In this document: piece by piece, positions 25,868-35,248 of the stretch | Numbering within the stretch: the stretch's first letter is position 1 | Layout of the letters: each line of letters begins with the position of its first letter | From: Photobacterium leiognathi | GTDB lineage: Bacteria > Pseudomonadota > Gammaproteobacteria > Enterobacterales > Vibrionaceae | NCBI RefSeq assembly: GCF_030685535.1 | Contig: NZ_CP131601.1 | Coordinates: 1,612,001-1,676,000, forward strand | Length of the DNA stretch: 64,000 nt | Direction of reading: 5' to 3' | The notes under the pieces: model-generated | Seen by the model: only the letters and a program-made list of their open reading frames with translations | The model's database searches: none | Told to the model about the DNA's origin: nothing | Translations under genes and position numbers: made by a program

Positions 25868-26638
25868 TTACTTTACTTTGTCTCGTGCCAGTAATTGCGA
25901 ACAAATAACAAGCACAAGAGAAACACACAGCATGATTGTTGCTAGGGCATTCACTTCTGGTGAAATACCTACACGTACCATTGAGTAAATCTTCAATGGT
26001 AGGATTTCGTAAGTTGGGCCCGTTACAAACGAACTCACAATTACGTCATCTAGCGATAGGGTGAAGCTTAGTAGCCAACCCGCTGCAACAGCAGGCTTCG
26101 CTAACGGTAGGATGATCTGTTTTAAGATAACCCACTCACTTGCACCAAGGTCACGTGCTGCTTCTAGCATTTTCACATCAAAGCCTTTTAAACGGCTGTA
26201 AACTGTAACAACAACAAACGGTAGACAGAATGTGATGTGTGATAGGAGTAGCGTTAAGAAACCTAAGTTAGCACCCAATAGTAAGAACAGTGCAAGTAGC
26301 GAGATTGCCATTACGATGTCTGGTGACATCATAACGAGAAACAGCATACCAGATACGAACTTCTTACCTTTAAAGTTATAACGGAACAGGGCAACCGCCG
26401 TTAAGCTACCAATTAGGGCAGCAGCCGTTGCTGAGAACACAGCGATAGTGATCGAGTGTCCAGCCGCTTGCATTAAACTGTCGTTGTTAACCAGTTGCTC
26501 ATACCACTTAGTAGTAAAGCCTTCCCACTTCATACCAAACTTGCTGGCATTGAATGAGTTAACAATCAGAATAATGATTGGGGTATATAGAAACGCATAT
26601 ACCACCGACATAAAACTAAATTTAAACAAGCGTCCCAT
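25868..26638 (-). CDS. potC: Spermidine/putrescine ABC transporter permease PotC
   Basis: A 256-residue inner-membrane permease with six hydrophobic segments. It has the EAA loop [20 protein letters not shown] and the PotC-like FTLSLDDVIVSSFVTGP. It pairs with PotB to form the channel. The ATG overlaps the last base of the potB stop codon, so translation is coupled. Confidence 0.94.
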   Translation of the reverse strand: MGRLFKFSFMSVVYAFLYTPIIILIVNSFNASKFGMKWEGFTTKWYEQLVNNDSLMQAAGHSITIAVFSATAAALIGSLTAVALFRYNFKGKKFVSGMLFLVMMSPDIVMAISLLALFLLLGANLGFLTLLLSHITFCLPFVVVTVYSRLKGFDVKMLEAARDLGASEWVILKQIILPLAKPAVAAGWLLSFTLSLDDVIVSSFVTGPTYEILPLKIYSMVRVGISPEVNALATIMLCVSLVLVICSQLLARDKVK

Positions 26639-27495
26639 TATTCAAGCTCCACTTTCTTGTTCAGTAACTTACCTGCACGGTAGTAGGCGTATAGCATAAT
26701 TGCCATTGCCAAGGTGAGGGCAATACTTGTTGCAGAACCAAATGACCAATCGCGCGCGTTTAGAACCTGACTCTTAATTACGTTACCAATTAATAGGTTC
26801 TTCGCACCGCCAAGAAGGTCAGAAACGTAGAACATACCCAGTGCTGGTAACAGTACCAATAAACAGCCAGCGATAACGCCCGGCATGGTTAATGGGAAAA
26901 TCACACGAATAAAGGTTTGTACCTTACTCGCACCTAAATCACGTGCTGCTTCGATGTAGTTATTATCAAGCTTCTCGATAGCGGAGTAGAGTGGTAGCAC
27001 CATAAAAGGTAGCAAGATATACACTAAACCGATCATTACTGCGTACTCGGTGTACATGATTCGCAGTGGCTTATCGATAATATCAAGGTACATTAATGTG
27101 TTATTTAAAATACCACGAGTACCTAACATCAGTTTTAGGCCGTAAGTACGAATTAGAGAGTTAGTCCAAAACGGTACAATAACCAAAAACAGCATAAATG
27201 GACGCCATTTCTCTGGCATTTTTGCAATGGCATAAGCAAAAGGGTAACCAATCAATAAACACAGAATGGTTGCTGTGATTGCCATGTAAAAAGAGTGCCA
27301 AAGTACTTTTGCGTACAATGGATCAAACAGTCTTGTGTAGTTATCTAACGTAAAGACCATTTTGATCAAATTAGCATCGTCACGCGTTAGGAAACTGGTT
27401 CCGATAATCATTAAGTTGGGTACGAATACAAAAAGTAGTAACCAACTTACGACTAGCGCGATAATGAAATTCTGTAAATTAAATTTCTTGCTCAT
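26638..27495 (-). CDS. potB: Spermidine/putrescine ABC transporter permease PotB
   Basis: The protein has 285 residues and aligns with E. coli PotB from the first TM ([37 protein letters not shown]) to the end ([11 protein letters not shown]). The EAA loop is [20 protein letters not shown]. The frame reaches a TTG at 27522, but the ATG at 27495 ([10 protein letters not shown]) is preferred. The start lies inside the end of potA, with a 17-base overlap. Confidence 0.94.
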   Translation of the reverse strand: MSKKFNLQNFIIALVVSWLLLFVFVPNLMIIGTSFLTRDDANLIKMVFTLDNYTRLFDPLYAKVLWHSFYMAITATILCLLIGYPFAYAIAKMPEKWRPFMLFLVIVPFWTNSLIRTYGLKLMLGTRGILNNTLMYLDIIDKPLRIMYTEYAVMIGLVYILLPFMVLPLYSAIEKLDNNYIEAARDLGASKVQTFIRVIFPLTMPGVIAGCLLVLLPALGMFYVSDLLGGAKNLLIGNVIKSQVLNARDWSFGSATSIALTLAMAIMLYAYYRAGKLLNKKVELE

Positions 27496-28597
27496 CAGCG
27501 AGTACCACTTCCCAACTTTCAACCCAAGTAATGGCTACTTTTTGATCAAGAGAGTGGTCTACATCAGGATCGTCTTCATTGAAGAATTCACTAACCATCA
27601 CTGATTTACCAGACTCTAACTGCACAACAGAATCTAAAGTCATACCTTTATAAGTACGCTCACGAACGTAACCGACAATGCCCGTTGCTTCGTCACCGTT
27701 GTGGATCTCTTCAATGCGGATATCTTCAGGTCGAAGAAGAACTTTAACCTTATCACCCACATTTACGTCTAGATCACAGTGAATCAATGAGTGACGACTT
27801 TCAACATCAGCCATGATACGTTTAGCATCTAAACGCTCTTTAACAGTAGCATCGAAGACGTTAATTTCACCGATAAAGCGAGCAACGAATAGGTTAGTTG
27901 GTTCTTCGTAAATTTCACGAGGAGAGCCATCTTGTTCTACATTACCATCGCGCATAACAATGATACGGTCAGACATAGATAACGCTTCTTCCTGATCGTG
28001 AGTAACGAAAATGAAAGTGATACCCAGCTTACGTTGTAGTTGCTTTAACTCTAACTGCATTTGCTTACGTAATTTGTAATCAAGTGCAGACAGTGATTCA
28101 TCAAGTAAAAGAACTTTTGGTTTGTTTACAACTGCACGAGCAATCGCAACACGTTGTTGCTGACCACCAGACAATTGATGAGGTTTACGAGGGGCAAACT
28201 TATCAAGTTGCACCATACGCAACGCTTCCATTACACGCGGCTCAATTTCACTCGCGGGAACTTTCTGCATGCGTAAACCAAACGCGACGTTCTCAAACAC
28301 TGTCATATGTGGGAACAGTGCATAACTCTGAAACACCGTATTTACTAGGCGTTGTTCAGCTGGAATGTCAGTAACATCTTTGCCGTCAATTGTAATCTGC
28401 CCATTATCAGCAGTTTCAAAGCCAGCAATTAGACGAAGTACTGTGGTTTTACCACAGCCTGATGGACCTAAGATGGTCAAGAACTCACCATCATTTACGT
28501 TTAGGTCCAAACCTGAAATGATCTGCTTACCGTCGAAGCTTTTGCTAAGACCCTTCAGCTGAATGACAGGTTTCTGAGATGTTTTTTCAGCGTTCAA
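27479..28597 (-). CDS. potA: Spermidine/putrescine ABC transporter ATP-binding protein PotA
   Basis: A 372-residue ABC ATPase: Walker [11 protein letters not shown]-loop [11 protein letters not shown], signature [14 protein letters not shown], Walker [14 protein letters not shown]-loop THDQEEA. A TOBE-type regulatory domain follows ([24 protein letters not shown]). The only start in a sensible place is TTG at 28597, preceded by GGTGGAG eleven bases upstream. A 7-bp hairpin (TGGGATT/AATCCCA) lies just before that ribosome site and could limit initiation. First gene of the pot operon. Confidence 0.93.
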   Translation of the reverse strand: MNAEKTSQKPVIQLKGLSKSFDGKQIISGLDLNVNDGEFLTILGPSGCGKTTVLRLIAGFETADNGQITIDGKDVTDIPAEQRLVNTVFQSYALFPHMTVFENVAFGLRMQKVPASEIEPRVMEALRMVQLDKFAPRKPHQLSGGQQQRVAIARAVVNKPKVLLLDESLSALDYKLRKQMQLELKQLQRKLGITFIFVTHDQEEALSMSDRIIVMRDGNVEQDGSPREIYEEPTNLFVARFIGEINVFDATVKERLDAKRIMADVESRHSLIHCDLDVNVGDKVKVLLRPEDIRIEEIHNGDEATGIVGYVRERTYKGMTLDSVVQLESGKSVMVSEFFNEDDPDVDHSLDQKVAITWVESWEVVLADEQEI

Positions 28598-29037
28598 TTC
28601 TACGTTATCTCCACCCTGGGATTGTTTTGTTAAATCCCAACATTTTGGCTTAAAAATAAAGGGCGCATGATAGACCTGTAGTCTTTCAATTTAAAGCGTT
28701 TTTTCACTGAAATTTATGAGAAAGTGTAATATTTCCCATCACAAACTTGTGAAAACCCTTATAGTACTTCACCCATTTTATATAAATGATTAATACTCTT
28801 TTACCGACATGTAGGTAATATAAAAATTCAAAAATACTTCCTCTCGGATAATAACCATTATTACATCTTAGTATGATTAAAACCGATTTTATGAAAAAGA
28901 CGATTTCTTTATCAGCTTTTTGAATGAATCAGCATGAAAAACACACAAATTAAACATCCAAAACGATTTTTTACGTTTGAAATGTTTTTGTCTTATCGCC
29001 AGTAACGTACAATGCCGCCATTACATCAAGAATTGAT
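28598..29037. other. AT-rich divergent control region between potA and a membrane-protein gene
   Basis: No gene is seen in 440 bases. Contents: the potA leader hairpin (28617-28641, TGGGATT and AATCCCA arms) and an inverted repeat TCACAAACTTGTGA (28739-28752) that looks like an operator half-pair. Much A/T-rich sequence towards 28980 probably carries the promoter of the 29038 gene. No known polyamine riboswitch was recognised. Confidence 0.5.
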
Positions 29038-29868
29038 ATGAGTATGAAAGAGCCAGTTAACCGTAGTTTCCACATTGGTGGGTCAATTGAAAAAGCATTA
29101 AAAGGCGAGGTTGATTTACAGCCTGTCACTGTTTTACATGAAGCGTGGAAAATAACCGCAAAAAATATCTTCAGTTTTTTACCTGCGGTAATTTGCTTGT
29201 TTCTTGCTCAAGTTGCGCTGTTGCTTTTAGGTTTAGAAGTACAACTTGGTAGCCCAAGTGTATTCTTTGATGCATTCGTAACAGGGCAGGGTTTTACTGC
29301 TGAGATCTTAAAAGCGGGCTTTATGGCTAACTTTTGGTCAGATGTTTTAATTGCACCTTTGTATGCAGGTGTAAGCCTTATGGCACTTAATCATGCTGTC
29401 GGTCTGCCGAGTAAAGCGAGCCAAATTGTAAAAGGTTTCTCTTTTACCCTTGTGTCTCTTATTACCATGTTATTGCTTTCATCAATTCAAGGTTTAGGTA
29501 GTAGCTTATTCCCGTTGGTAGGGCTGTTCTTAACAATGGCATTAAGCATGGCAATTCTATTAGTGTGTGAAAAGCGAGTATCACCGCTAAAAGCCATCCA
29601 GTATTCTTTTATGGCGACCATTCGTAAAGTGCTTCCAATGACAGCCATTTACATTGTAATAATGCTGATGTTCTTTATCTCTATTGCAACAGCGGGTATT
29701 GGTCTGATTTGGACATTACCTTTCTTCTTTAATGTAAAGGGGATTATCTATCGCAATATGTTTGGTGTAACACTACAAGTAACATCTGTCGCTAAGAGTG
29801 ATGGCGATGATCAGCAGCCACCGTCGGATAATCAACCGCCAGTTGATAAAGACGTGTTCAATGCGTAA
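29038..29868 (+). CDS. Multi-pass inner-membrane protein of unknown function
   Basis: A 276-residue protein with about six hydrophobic helices (FLPAVICLFLAQVALLLLGL, VLIAPLYAGVSLMAL, SFTLVSLITMLLLSSI, LVGLFLTMALSMAILLV, MTAIYIVIMLMFFISIATAG). The N-terminus is soluble (FHIGGSIEKALKGEVDLQPV), and the C-terminal tail is Pro/Gln-rich and acidic. No transporter or enzyme motif is visible. It is divergent from potA, but nothing in the sequence ties it to polyamines. Confidence 0.75.
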   Translation: MSMKEPVNRSFHIGGSIEKALKGEVDLQPVTVLHEAWKITAKNIFSFLPAVICLFLAQVALLLLGLEVQLGSPSVFFDAFVTGQGFTAEILKAGFMANFWSDVLIAPLYAGVSLMALNHAVGLPSKASQIVKGFSFTLVSLITMLLLSSIQGLGSSLFPLVGLFLTMALSMAILLVCEKRVSPLKAIQYSFMATIRKVLPMTAIYIVIMLMFFISIATAGIGLIWTLPFFFNVKGIIYRNMFGVTLQVTSVAKSDGDDQQPPSDNQPPVDKDVFNA

Positions 29869-29877
29869 ATAATGATT

Positions 29878-29907
29878 TTAAAAGCTCCTGTTAAAGGAGC
29901 TTTTTTA
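29878..29907 (+). terminator. Intrinsic terminator
   Basis: AAAAGCTCCT and AGGAGCTTTT around GTTAA, with a continuing T-run, 10 bases after the 29038 gene. Confidence 0.93.
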
Positions 29908-30036
29908 TTGCCTTAAATATGACTATTTACAAATCTAATGCACTATAACTTTATATTCTCAATAATAAATAACACACCGTAACTAAGAAATCTCGCAATA
30001 AGATAGCTTTAATGCTTTTATAGGAAATAAAAAAAG

Positions 30037-30696
30037 ATGTTAAAAAAAGGACTTATTCTCGCAGTTAGCTGCTTATCGCTTTTAAGTAGTGTAAACGTGC
30101 AAGCACAAGACGTTAACATGCGTTACAGCGCGCTATATAGAAAGCTAAAGAATAACCTTAAAGAAGGGCATGACGATGTAAAGATCCGTCTATACCTTGT
30201 TGATAGAGCAGGACAAACCTGTCACGTTCATAAAGCATCAATGCGTAAAGATGAACATTATGAAGAGTTAACGATTCCTGCCGATTATGCATTGTCTATT
30301 CCGCTAGATTCCAATTTAAGACAAGCCAACCCTGATGTTACCTTTGTTATTGATGATGGTATTACCTGTGACGTTTCAATGCAGATTTTAGCTGAAAACT
30401 ATCAGTCGAAAGTGTTAGAACAAGCATATATTGAAGCGATTGTTCCTCAGATGAACACCATGATGGCAGATTTGGGTGGCATGTTTAGTCAATGGTTTAT
30501 GCCTAAAGCTGAAGGGGTAGTGATTACATTAAAAGATCGCACGTTTAATAAAACTCTTGCTTTAAAAACAGGTAAAAAACTCAACTTTAATTCTGGTGTT
30601 GCACGTGTTCATCTTAATGACTTGGCAGAGAATGAATCTATCAATCTAAGTAAAGAGATAGAGAAAATTTCTCCTTGGATCCTAACCAAATCATAA
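30037..30696 (+). CDS. DUF2987 family exported protein
   Basis: A 219-residue protein with a Sec signal peptide (LILAVSCLSLLSSVNVQA, cleaved after VQA). The mature domain opens MRYSALYRKLKNNLKEGHDD and includes a Cys in GQTCHVHKASM and another in DGITCDVSMQIL, possibly a disulphide. It resembles DUF2987, a conserved periplasmic family of Vibrionaceae and relatives with no assigned function. Ribosome site AGGAAATAAAAAAAG is loose. Single gene. Confidence 0.75.
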   Translation: MLKKGLILAVSCLSLLSSVNVQAQDVNMRYSALYRKLKNNLKEGHDDVKIRLYLVDRAGQTCHVHKASMRKDEHYEELTIPADYALSIPLDSNLRQANPDVTFVIDDGITCDVSMQILAENYQSKVLEQAYIEAIVPQMNTMMADLGGMFSQWFMPKAEGVVITLKDRTFNKTLALKTGKKLNFNSGVARVHLNDLAENESINLSKEIEKISPWILTKS

Positions 30697-30813
30697 ATTA
30701 TCGATATGTAACTTAAAACTGATACATCGCAAAGTTACTCATCAGCTTATCCGTCATAATTGACTCATATTTAAATCTACGAATTTCCGTAATTGAGTAA
30801 TGTAAGGTTAATG

Positions 30814-32043
30814 ATGGATAAGTTACTTGAACGTTTTTTCCGATATGTGCAAATCGATACTCAATCTAATGGCAGTGTTGCAGCATGTCCGAGTACGGCA
30901 GGGCAGTTTAACCTTGCACAACAGCTAAAATCAGAAATGGAAGCGCTTGGTTTATCAGATATTTCCCTTGATGAACACTGCTACTTAATGGCGCGTCTTC
31001 CTGCAAACACATCTGCTGATATTCCTGCTATTGGCTTTATTGCGCACATGGATACAGCGCCTGACGCATTAGGCTTAAATGTTAAACCGCAAATTGTAGA
31101 AAACTACCAAGGTGGTGACATTGCATTAGGTATTGGTGATGAGGTTTTATCACCAATTCAATATCCAGACCTTAATACGTTACACGGTCACAACATCATT
31201 ACTACTGATGGTACAACGCTACTGGGCGCAGACAACAAAGCAGGCGTTGCTGAAATCATGACAGCGATTGCCTACCTTGTCGCTCATCCTGAAATTAAAC
31301 ACGGTGATATTTGTATTGGTTTCACGCCTGATGAAGAGATTGGTCGTGGTGCTGATTTGTTTGATGTAGAAAAATTCAATGCACAATGGGCGTACACCAT
31401 CGATGGTGGTCCTGTTGGCGAGTTAGAGTTTGAGAACTTTAACGCTACATCTGCAGATGTGATTTGCTACGGCACTAATGTTCATCCTGGTACAGCTAAA
31501 GGTAAGATGGTTAACGCCATGAATATCGCAGCTCAGTTCCAGTTAATGATGCCAAGTGATGAAACACCTGAAGCAACAGAAGGTTATGAAGGTTTCTACC
31601 ATTTGAAATCAATGAAACCATCGGTTGCAAAAACAGAGTTAGGTTACATCATTCGTGACTTTAGCCGTGAAGGCCAAGAGCAACGAAAAGCATTCATGCA
31701 GCAAAAAGTGACTGAGCTAAATGCGCAGTTAGAAAAAGGGCGTGTTGAGCTTGTTCTAACAGACTCTTACTTCAATATGCGTGAAATGGTGGAGCCATAT
31801 CCACACATTATTGAATTGGCAAAAGATGCCATGATTGATTGCGACGTGAAGCCTGAAATTAAGCCTATTCGTGGCGGTACAGATGGTGCTCGACTATCTT
31901 TCAAAGGCTTACCTTGCCCGAATATCTTCACTGGCGGCTATAATTTCCACGGTATTCATGAGTTTATTACGGTTGAAGGGATGGAAAAAGCAGTAGAAGT
32001 GATTGTAAAACTGGTTGAGAAAACCGCTGAAAAATACAGTTAA
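30814..32043 (+). CDS. pepT: Peptidase T (tripeptide aminopeptidase)
   Basis: A 409-residue M20 zinc dipeptidase-like enzyme that frees N-terminal residues from tripeptides in the cytoplasm. It starts [12 protein letters not shown] like E. coli PepT. Metal-site motifs are [10 protein letters not shown] (His78, Asp80), [35 protein letters not shown] and [22 protein letters not shown] lies near the end. The frame extends upstream to TTG 30793 and ATG 30811, but AAGG at 30804-30807 is best spaced to the ATG at 30814. Confidence 0.94.
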   Translation: MDKLLERFFRYVQIDTQSNGSVAACPSTAGQFNLAQQLKSEMEALGLSDISLDEHCYLMARLPANTSADIPAIGFIAHMDTAPDALGLNVKPQIVENYQGGDIALGIGDEVLSPIQYPDLNTLHGHNIITTDGTTLLGADNKAGVAEIMTAIAYLVAHPEIKHGDICIGFTPDEEIGRGADLFDVEKFNAQWAYTIDGGPVGELEFENFNATSADVICYGTNVHPGTAKGKMVNAMNIAAQFQLMMPSDETPEATEGYEGFYHLKSMKPSVAKTELGYIIRDFSREGQEQRKAFMQQKVTELNAQLEKGRVELVLTDSYFNMREMVEPYPHIIELAKDAMIDCDVKPEIKPIRGGTDGARLSFKGLPCPNIFTGGYNFHGIHEFITVEGMEKAVEVIVKLVEKTAEKYS

Positions 32044-32061
32044 GTCAATCTTGATGGAATG

Positions 32062-32101
32062 AAAAAATCCCCTAGCATTTAAATGTGTTAGGGGATTTTT
32101 A
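32062..32101. terminator. Bidirectional terminator after pepT
   Basis: AAAAAATCCCCTA and TAGGGGATTTTT pair with a loop of about 14 bases. Convergent genes pepT and the 32102 gene share it. Confidence 0.92.
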
Positions 32102-32347
32102 TTATGCGTGATCAGAGCCTTTCAGCAACTCATTCAACTTCTTAAGGATAGTATGAACAGCATGGCCTTTAGTGACCTCACCACCTTGTTCAACTTCAAT
32201 TTCATGTTTGCCGTATAAGCCAGTTTCGTCTTCAGCGATATGTAGCCAATCTGGGTGCCAATAGAATGATTGACCACCATCGGTGATCCAATTGTGAACA
32301 CCACAGTTCTCGCCACGGTAATTTAGATCTTTAGCTTGGTACGCCAT
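32102..32347 (-). CDS. Small conserved cytoplasmic protein of unknown function
   Basis: The protein has 81 residues: MAYQAKDLNYRGENCGVHNW, HPDWLHIAEDETGLYGKHEI, then an amphipathic helix (HTILKKLNELLKGSDHA). There is one Cys, no signal peptide and no membrane segment. A decent ribosome site (AAAGGGATAAAGT) precedes the ATG. No named family is recognised. It stands alone and converges on pepT. Confidence 0.72.
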   Translation of the reverse strand: MAYQAKDLNYRGENCGVHNWITDGGQSFYWHPDWLHIAEDETGLYGKHEIEVEQGGEVTKGHAVHTILKKLNELLKGSDHA

Positions 32348-32600
32348 ACTTTATCCCTTTGGTTTTATAGTTAATTATGTTCGTACAATATAGAAATTGC
32401 CGATGATAAACCGTGATCTAAGTATAATATTGATGCTGAATGTAACTAATTATTAATATAAATAATGGGATTAGATTCTCACGTTTCATCCACAGTAAAT
32501 GTAATTGTGATGGGCTTTTGAATCTCATTACAGCAGTCTTCCCAACCCAAATTGTCAGTATTAATCTAGCGCCATTATTAATGTCTTAATAAGGACAACG

Positions 32601-33200
32601 ATGGACATCCTCGAACAAGTTCATAGTCAAAAAGTTTACTTTTGTACCGATGAAGCGTTAGCAAATGCACAAGTAGAATGTTTGGAAGTGCTGTATGACT
32701 TTAATCAAACTCGACCTTCTGAATATGATAAACGCCAATCTATCATGAAAGATTTGTTTGCCACTGTGGGGGAGAATTGCTACATCGAGCCACCGCTACG
32801 TGCCAATTGGGGAATCAATACTCATATAGGTAATAACGTTTACGCTAATTTTAATCTTACCTTGGTTGATGATACCCATATCTATATTGGTGACAGTGTC
32901 ATGATCGGACCTAATGTCACTATTGCAACAGCAGGTCATCCTATCGACCCTGATCTTCGTCGCGATGTGGCCCAATTTAATATTCCAGTGACGATTGGAA
33001 ATAATGTCTGGTTAGGTGCGCATGTGGTGGTTTTACCGGGCGTGACAATAGGTGAGAATACGGTGATTGGTGCGGGTAGTATTGTTACCAAAGATATTCC
33101 TGCCAATGTGGTTGCAGTCGGTAACCCTTGCCGAGTCTTAAGACCGATTACTGAACACGATAAAGAGTATTACTATAAGAACCGCCGGATTAATGAGTAA
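32601..33200 (+). CDS. Sugar O-acetyltransferase (maltose/galactoside acetyltransferase family)
   Basis: A 199-residue left-handed beta-helix enzyme of the hexapeptide-repeat family that moves acetyl from acetyl-CoA to sugars. Features are an N-terminal helical cap (TDEALANAQVECLEVLYDFN), repeats such as IGNNVYANFNLTLVDD and IGDSVMIGPNVTI, the catalytic His in TAGHPIDPDLR, and IGNNVWLGAHVVVLPGVTIG with IGAGSIVTKDIPANVVAVGN. The substrate (maltose, galactoside or other) cannot be fixed from sequence. AAGGACAACG precedes the ATG. Confidence 0.88.
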   Translation: MDILEQVHSQKVYFCTDEALANAQVECLEVLYDFNQTRPSEYDKRQSIMKDLFATVGENCYIEPPLRANWGINTHIGNNVYANFNLTLVDDTHIYIGDSVMIGPNVTIATAGHPIDPDLRRDVAQFNIPVTIGNNVWLGAHVVVLPGVTIGENTVIGAGSIVTKDIPANVVAVGNPCRVLRPITEHDKEYYYKNRRINE

Positions 33201-33275
33201 TTATTTCTATTCATTTACAATGATTCTGCTCTAACAGGTAAAATAGTGTGATAAACACTCAGTGGTAAAGGTTAT

Positions 33276-34070
33276 ATGACAGCTTCAATTAAATTTATTG
33301 CAACAGACATGGATGGCACGCTGCTTTGTGAAAAAAAGCAATTACCATCGGATTTTTATGATGTATTCAACCAACTACAGCAAAAGAATGTGCTGTTTGC
33401 AGCAGCATCAGGGCGTCAATATCAAAGCCTTGTAAATACATTTGCTCCAATTAAAGATGAGATGATCTTTATTGCTGAGAACGGCACATTGGTAATGCAT
33501 CAAGGAAAAGAGTTGTATAGTTCAACTATTCCAACCAATGAAATTCACGATATTCTTAAAGCTGTTAAGCAAGTGCAGGGCTGTGACATTGTGTTATGTG
33601 GTAAGAATGCTGCCCACACCGAAGCCACCAGCGAACAAGCCTTAGATGAAATTCGTAAGTATTACCATAATCTTAAGTTAGTTGAGGATTTACTGGCTGT
33701 TGATGATGAGTTTATTAAAGTCGCGGTTTTAAATTTCAATGGTACAGAAGAGCATGTTTATCCAGTGCTATCACCGCAGTTTGGTGACACACATCAAGTG
33801 GTCGTAAGTGCGAAGATTTGGCTTGATTTAATGGATAAGAATGCTTCAAAAGGCGCAGCGATAAAGCATCTTCAACAAGTGTTTGATTTCACGTTTGAAC
33901 AAAGCATGAGTTTTGGTGATTTCTTCAATGATATCGAAATGCTACGTGAAACCTACCATAGCTACGCCATGGCAAATGCCCATCCAGAAATCAAGAAACT
34001 CGCACGTTTTGAAGCGCCAAGTAATAACGAACAGGGTGTAATGACAGTTATTAAAAATAGCGTGTTGTAA
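33276..34070 (+). CDS. Cof-type HAD-IIB phosphatase
   Basis: A 264-residue cytoplasmic phosphatase of the Cof/YidA group acting on sugar or cofactor phosphates. The motifs are I, ATDMDGTLL; II, AASGRQYQS; III, Lys in LMDKNASKGAAIKHL; and IV, SFGDFFNDIEML. The large cap lies between motifs II and III. Individual substrate not predictable. Separate promoter likely; a shared terminator follows. Confidence 0.88.
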   Translation: MTASIKFIATDMDGTLLCEKKQLPSDFYDVFNQLQQKNVLFAAASGRQYQSLVNTFAPIKDEMIFIAENGTLVMHQGKELYSSTIPTNEIHDILKAVKQVQGCDIVLCGKNAAHTEATSEQALDEIRKYYHNLKLVEDLLAVDDEFIKVAVLNFNGTEEHVYPVLSPQFGDTHQVVVSAKIWLDLMDKNASKGAAIKHLQQVFDFTFEQSMSFGDFFNDIEMLRETYHSYAMANAHPEIKKLARFEAPSNNEQGVMTVIKNSVL

Positions 34071-34078
34071 TAGAATGC

Positions 34079-34112
34079 TAGCCTCAATGTAATAAAACAT
34101 TGAGGCTTATTT
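34079..34112. terminator. Bidirectional terminator
   Basis: GCCTCAATGT and ACATTGAGGC, 10 bp perfect, around AATAAA, between the convergent HAD and flavin reductase-like genes. Confidence 0.9.
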
Positions 34113-34789
34113 TAATTTTCTATAAAGAATGCTTTGCCATCCATATTTAACGGCACAATGGATTTGTCGGGTTTCGCATAACTCAAACGTCCTAAACTTT
34201 GCGTAACATGATAGTTATCAAGCCCTGATATGGTCATTAAATCTAACCCTTCAATATTTATATGGCCGTCCGCCTTTATTGATGATTGTGGTAAGTATAA
34301 TTTCTGTACTTCACCAACGACCATGTGTGTATCGTTAGACTTTATATCAATCACTTCTAATAGCCGTAACCCAATTTTTATCGGACTTTCCAAAACAAAT
34401 GGGGCTCTACAACTACTATCGTAAAATGGCGTAAGGCCAACTTCATTAAATTCGGAAATGTTTTGTGGGTAACGAGCTGAGGTTTGATGTGCTTGTTGGT
34501 AAAACTCTTCACAAACAGCATTAATTGTAAATTCTTCAGTTTGCTGGATATTAGTGTAAGTATGTCTCTCGACTTTTGCAGGACGCATGATAAAGCCCAG
34601 CAACGCAGGGGATGAACCAAGATGAATGACGGAACTGACGATCGCTAAATTTTCATTACCATCATTATCAACCGTTCCAATCAAATTGGCACTTTTAAAG
34701 CCTGATAAGCAGTTCATGAGTTGCACACGATAACGTTTTTCCATGTCTTCAATATCGTGTTTGGTAAATTCAATATTATCATTATCCAT
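34112..34789 (-). CDS. Flavin reductase-like (FMN-binding split-barrel) protein
   Basis: The protein has 225 residues. The segment RVQLMNCLSGFKSANLIGTV, then LAIVSSVIHLGSSPALLGFIM and RHTYTNIQQTEEFTINAV, follows the flavin reductase/DIM6 pattern in which FMN binds in a split barrel. A C-terminal MTISGLDNYH...LGRLSYAKP matches the same family. Likely an NAD(P)H:flavin oxidoreductase or FMN-dependent enzyme; partner unknown. Divergent from the lipoprotein gene at 35249. Confidence 0.8.
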   Translation of the reverse strand: MDNDNIEFTKHDIEDMEKRYRVQLMNCLSGFKSANLIGTVDNDGNENLAIVSSVIHLGSSPALLGFIMRPAKVERHTYTNIQQTEEFTINAVCEEFYQQAHQTSARYPQNISEFNEVGLTPFYDSSCRAPFVLESPIKIGLRLLEVIDIKSNDTHMVVGEVQKLYLPQSSIKADGHINIEGLDLMTISGLDNYHVTQSLGRLSYAKPDKSIVPLNMDGKAFFIEN

Positions 34790-35248
34790 GATTTGTTAAC
34801 GCCTCCAGTAAACAGACACAAGAGGAATACGTCGGTTAAACTAAATTAGATCACGAATAACATAATGAATTGAAATGAAAAAGCCATAACCCTTAAATGG
34901 AAAGAGACTATGGCTGATAAGTTTTTTAAACCTGCATTTAGTATGTATATGTATTAAATAAATATTAATCTTAATACTGTTGTGAAGCGTGTCGAAATTA
35001 GAGCATATAGAAAGGATATTATGTTTCAATTATCAATGGTTATTTTTACTTATAAGTTTAATTTTTAATAATATCGGATCATAACATTTAATTTTAATTC
35101 TATTATATATGGAATATTAAGAGTTATCACCTAGCTACCTATAGTCTCTCGATATTTGAACATAGAAAATCAAACACCTAACATGCTGTCGATCTATTAA
35201 ATGCAACGTCAGGAATGGATTAATAATAATTTCAAATAGGATAAAGTA
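34790..35248. other. AT-rich intergenic region
   Basis: About 460 bases without a supportable gene. A loose stem (AGCCATA near 34881 and TATGGCT near 34910, 20-base loop) may be a weak terminator or structured leader. Strongly A/T-rich sequence from 35030 to 35130 is a probable promoter area for the lipoprotein gene. Nothing else is recognised. Confidence 0.5.

Noticed and set aside
34841..35029. 62-codon minus-strand ORF in the gap before the lipoprotein gene
   Set aside because: A/T-driven composition, no ribosome site and no recognisable features.
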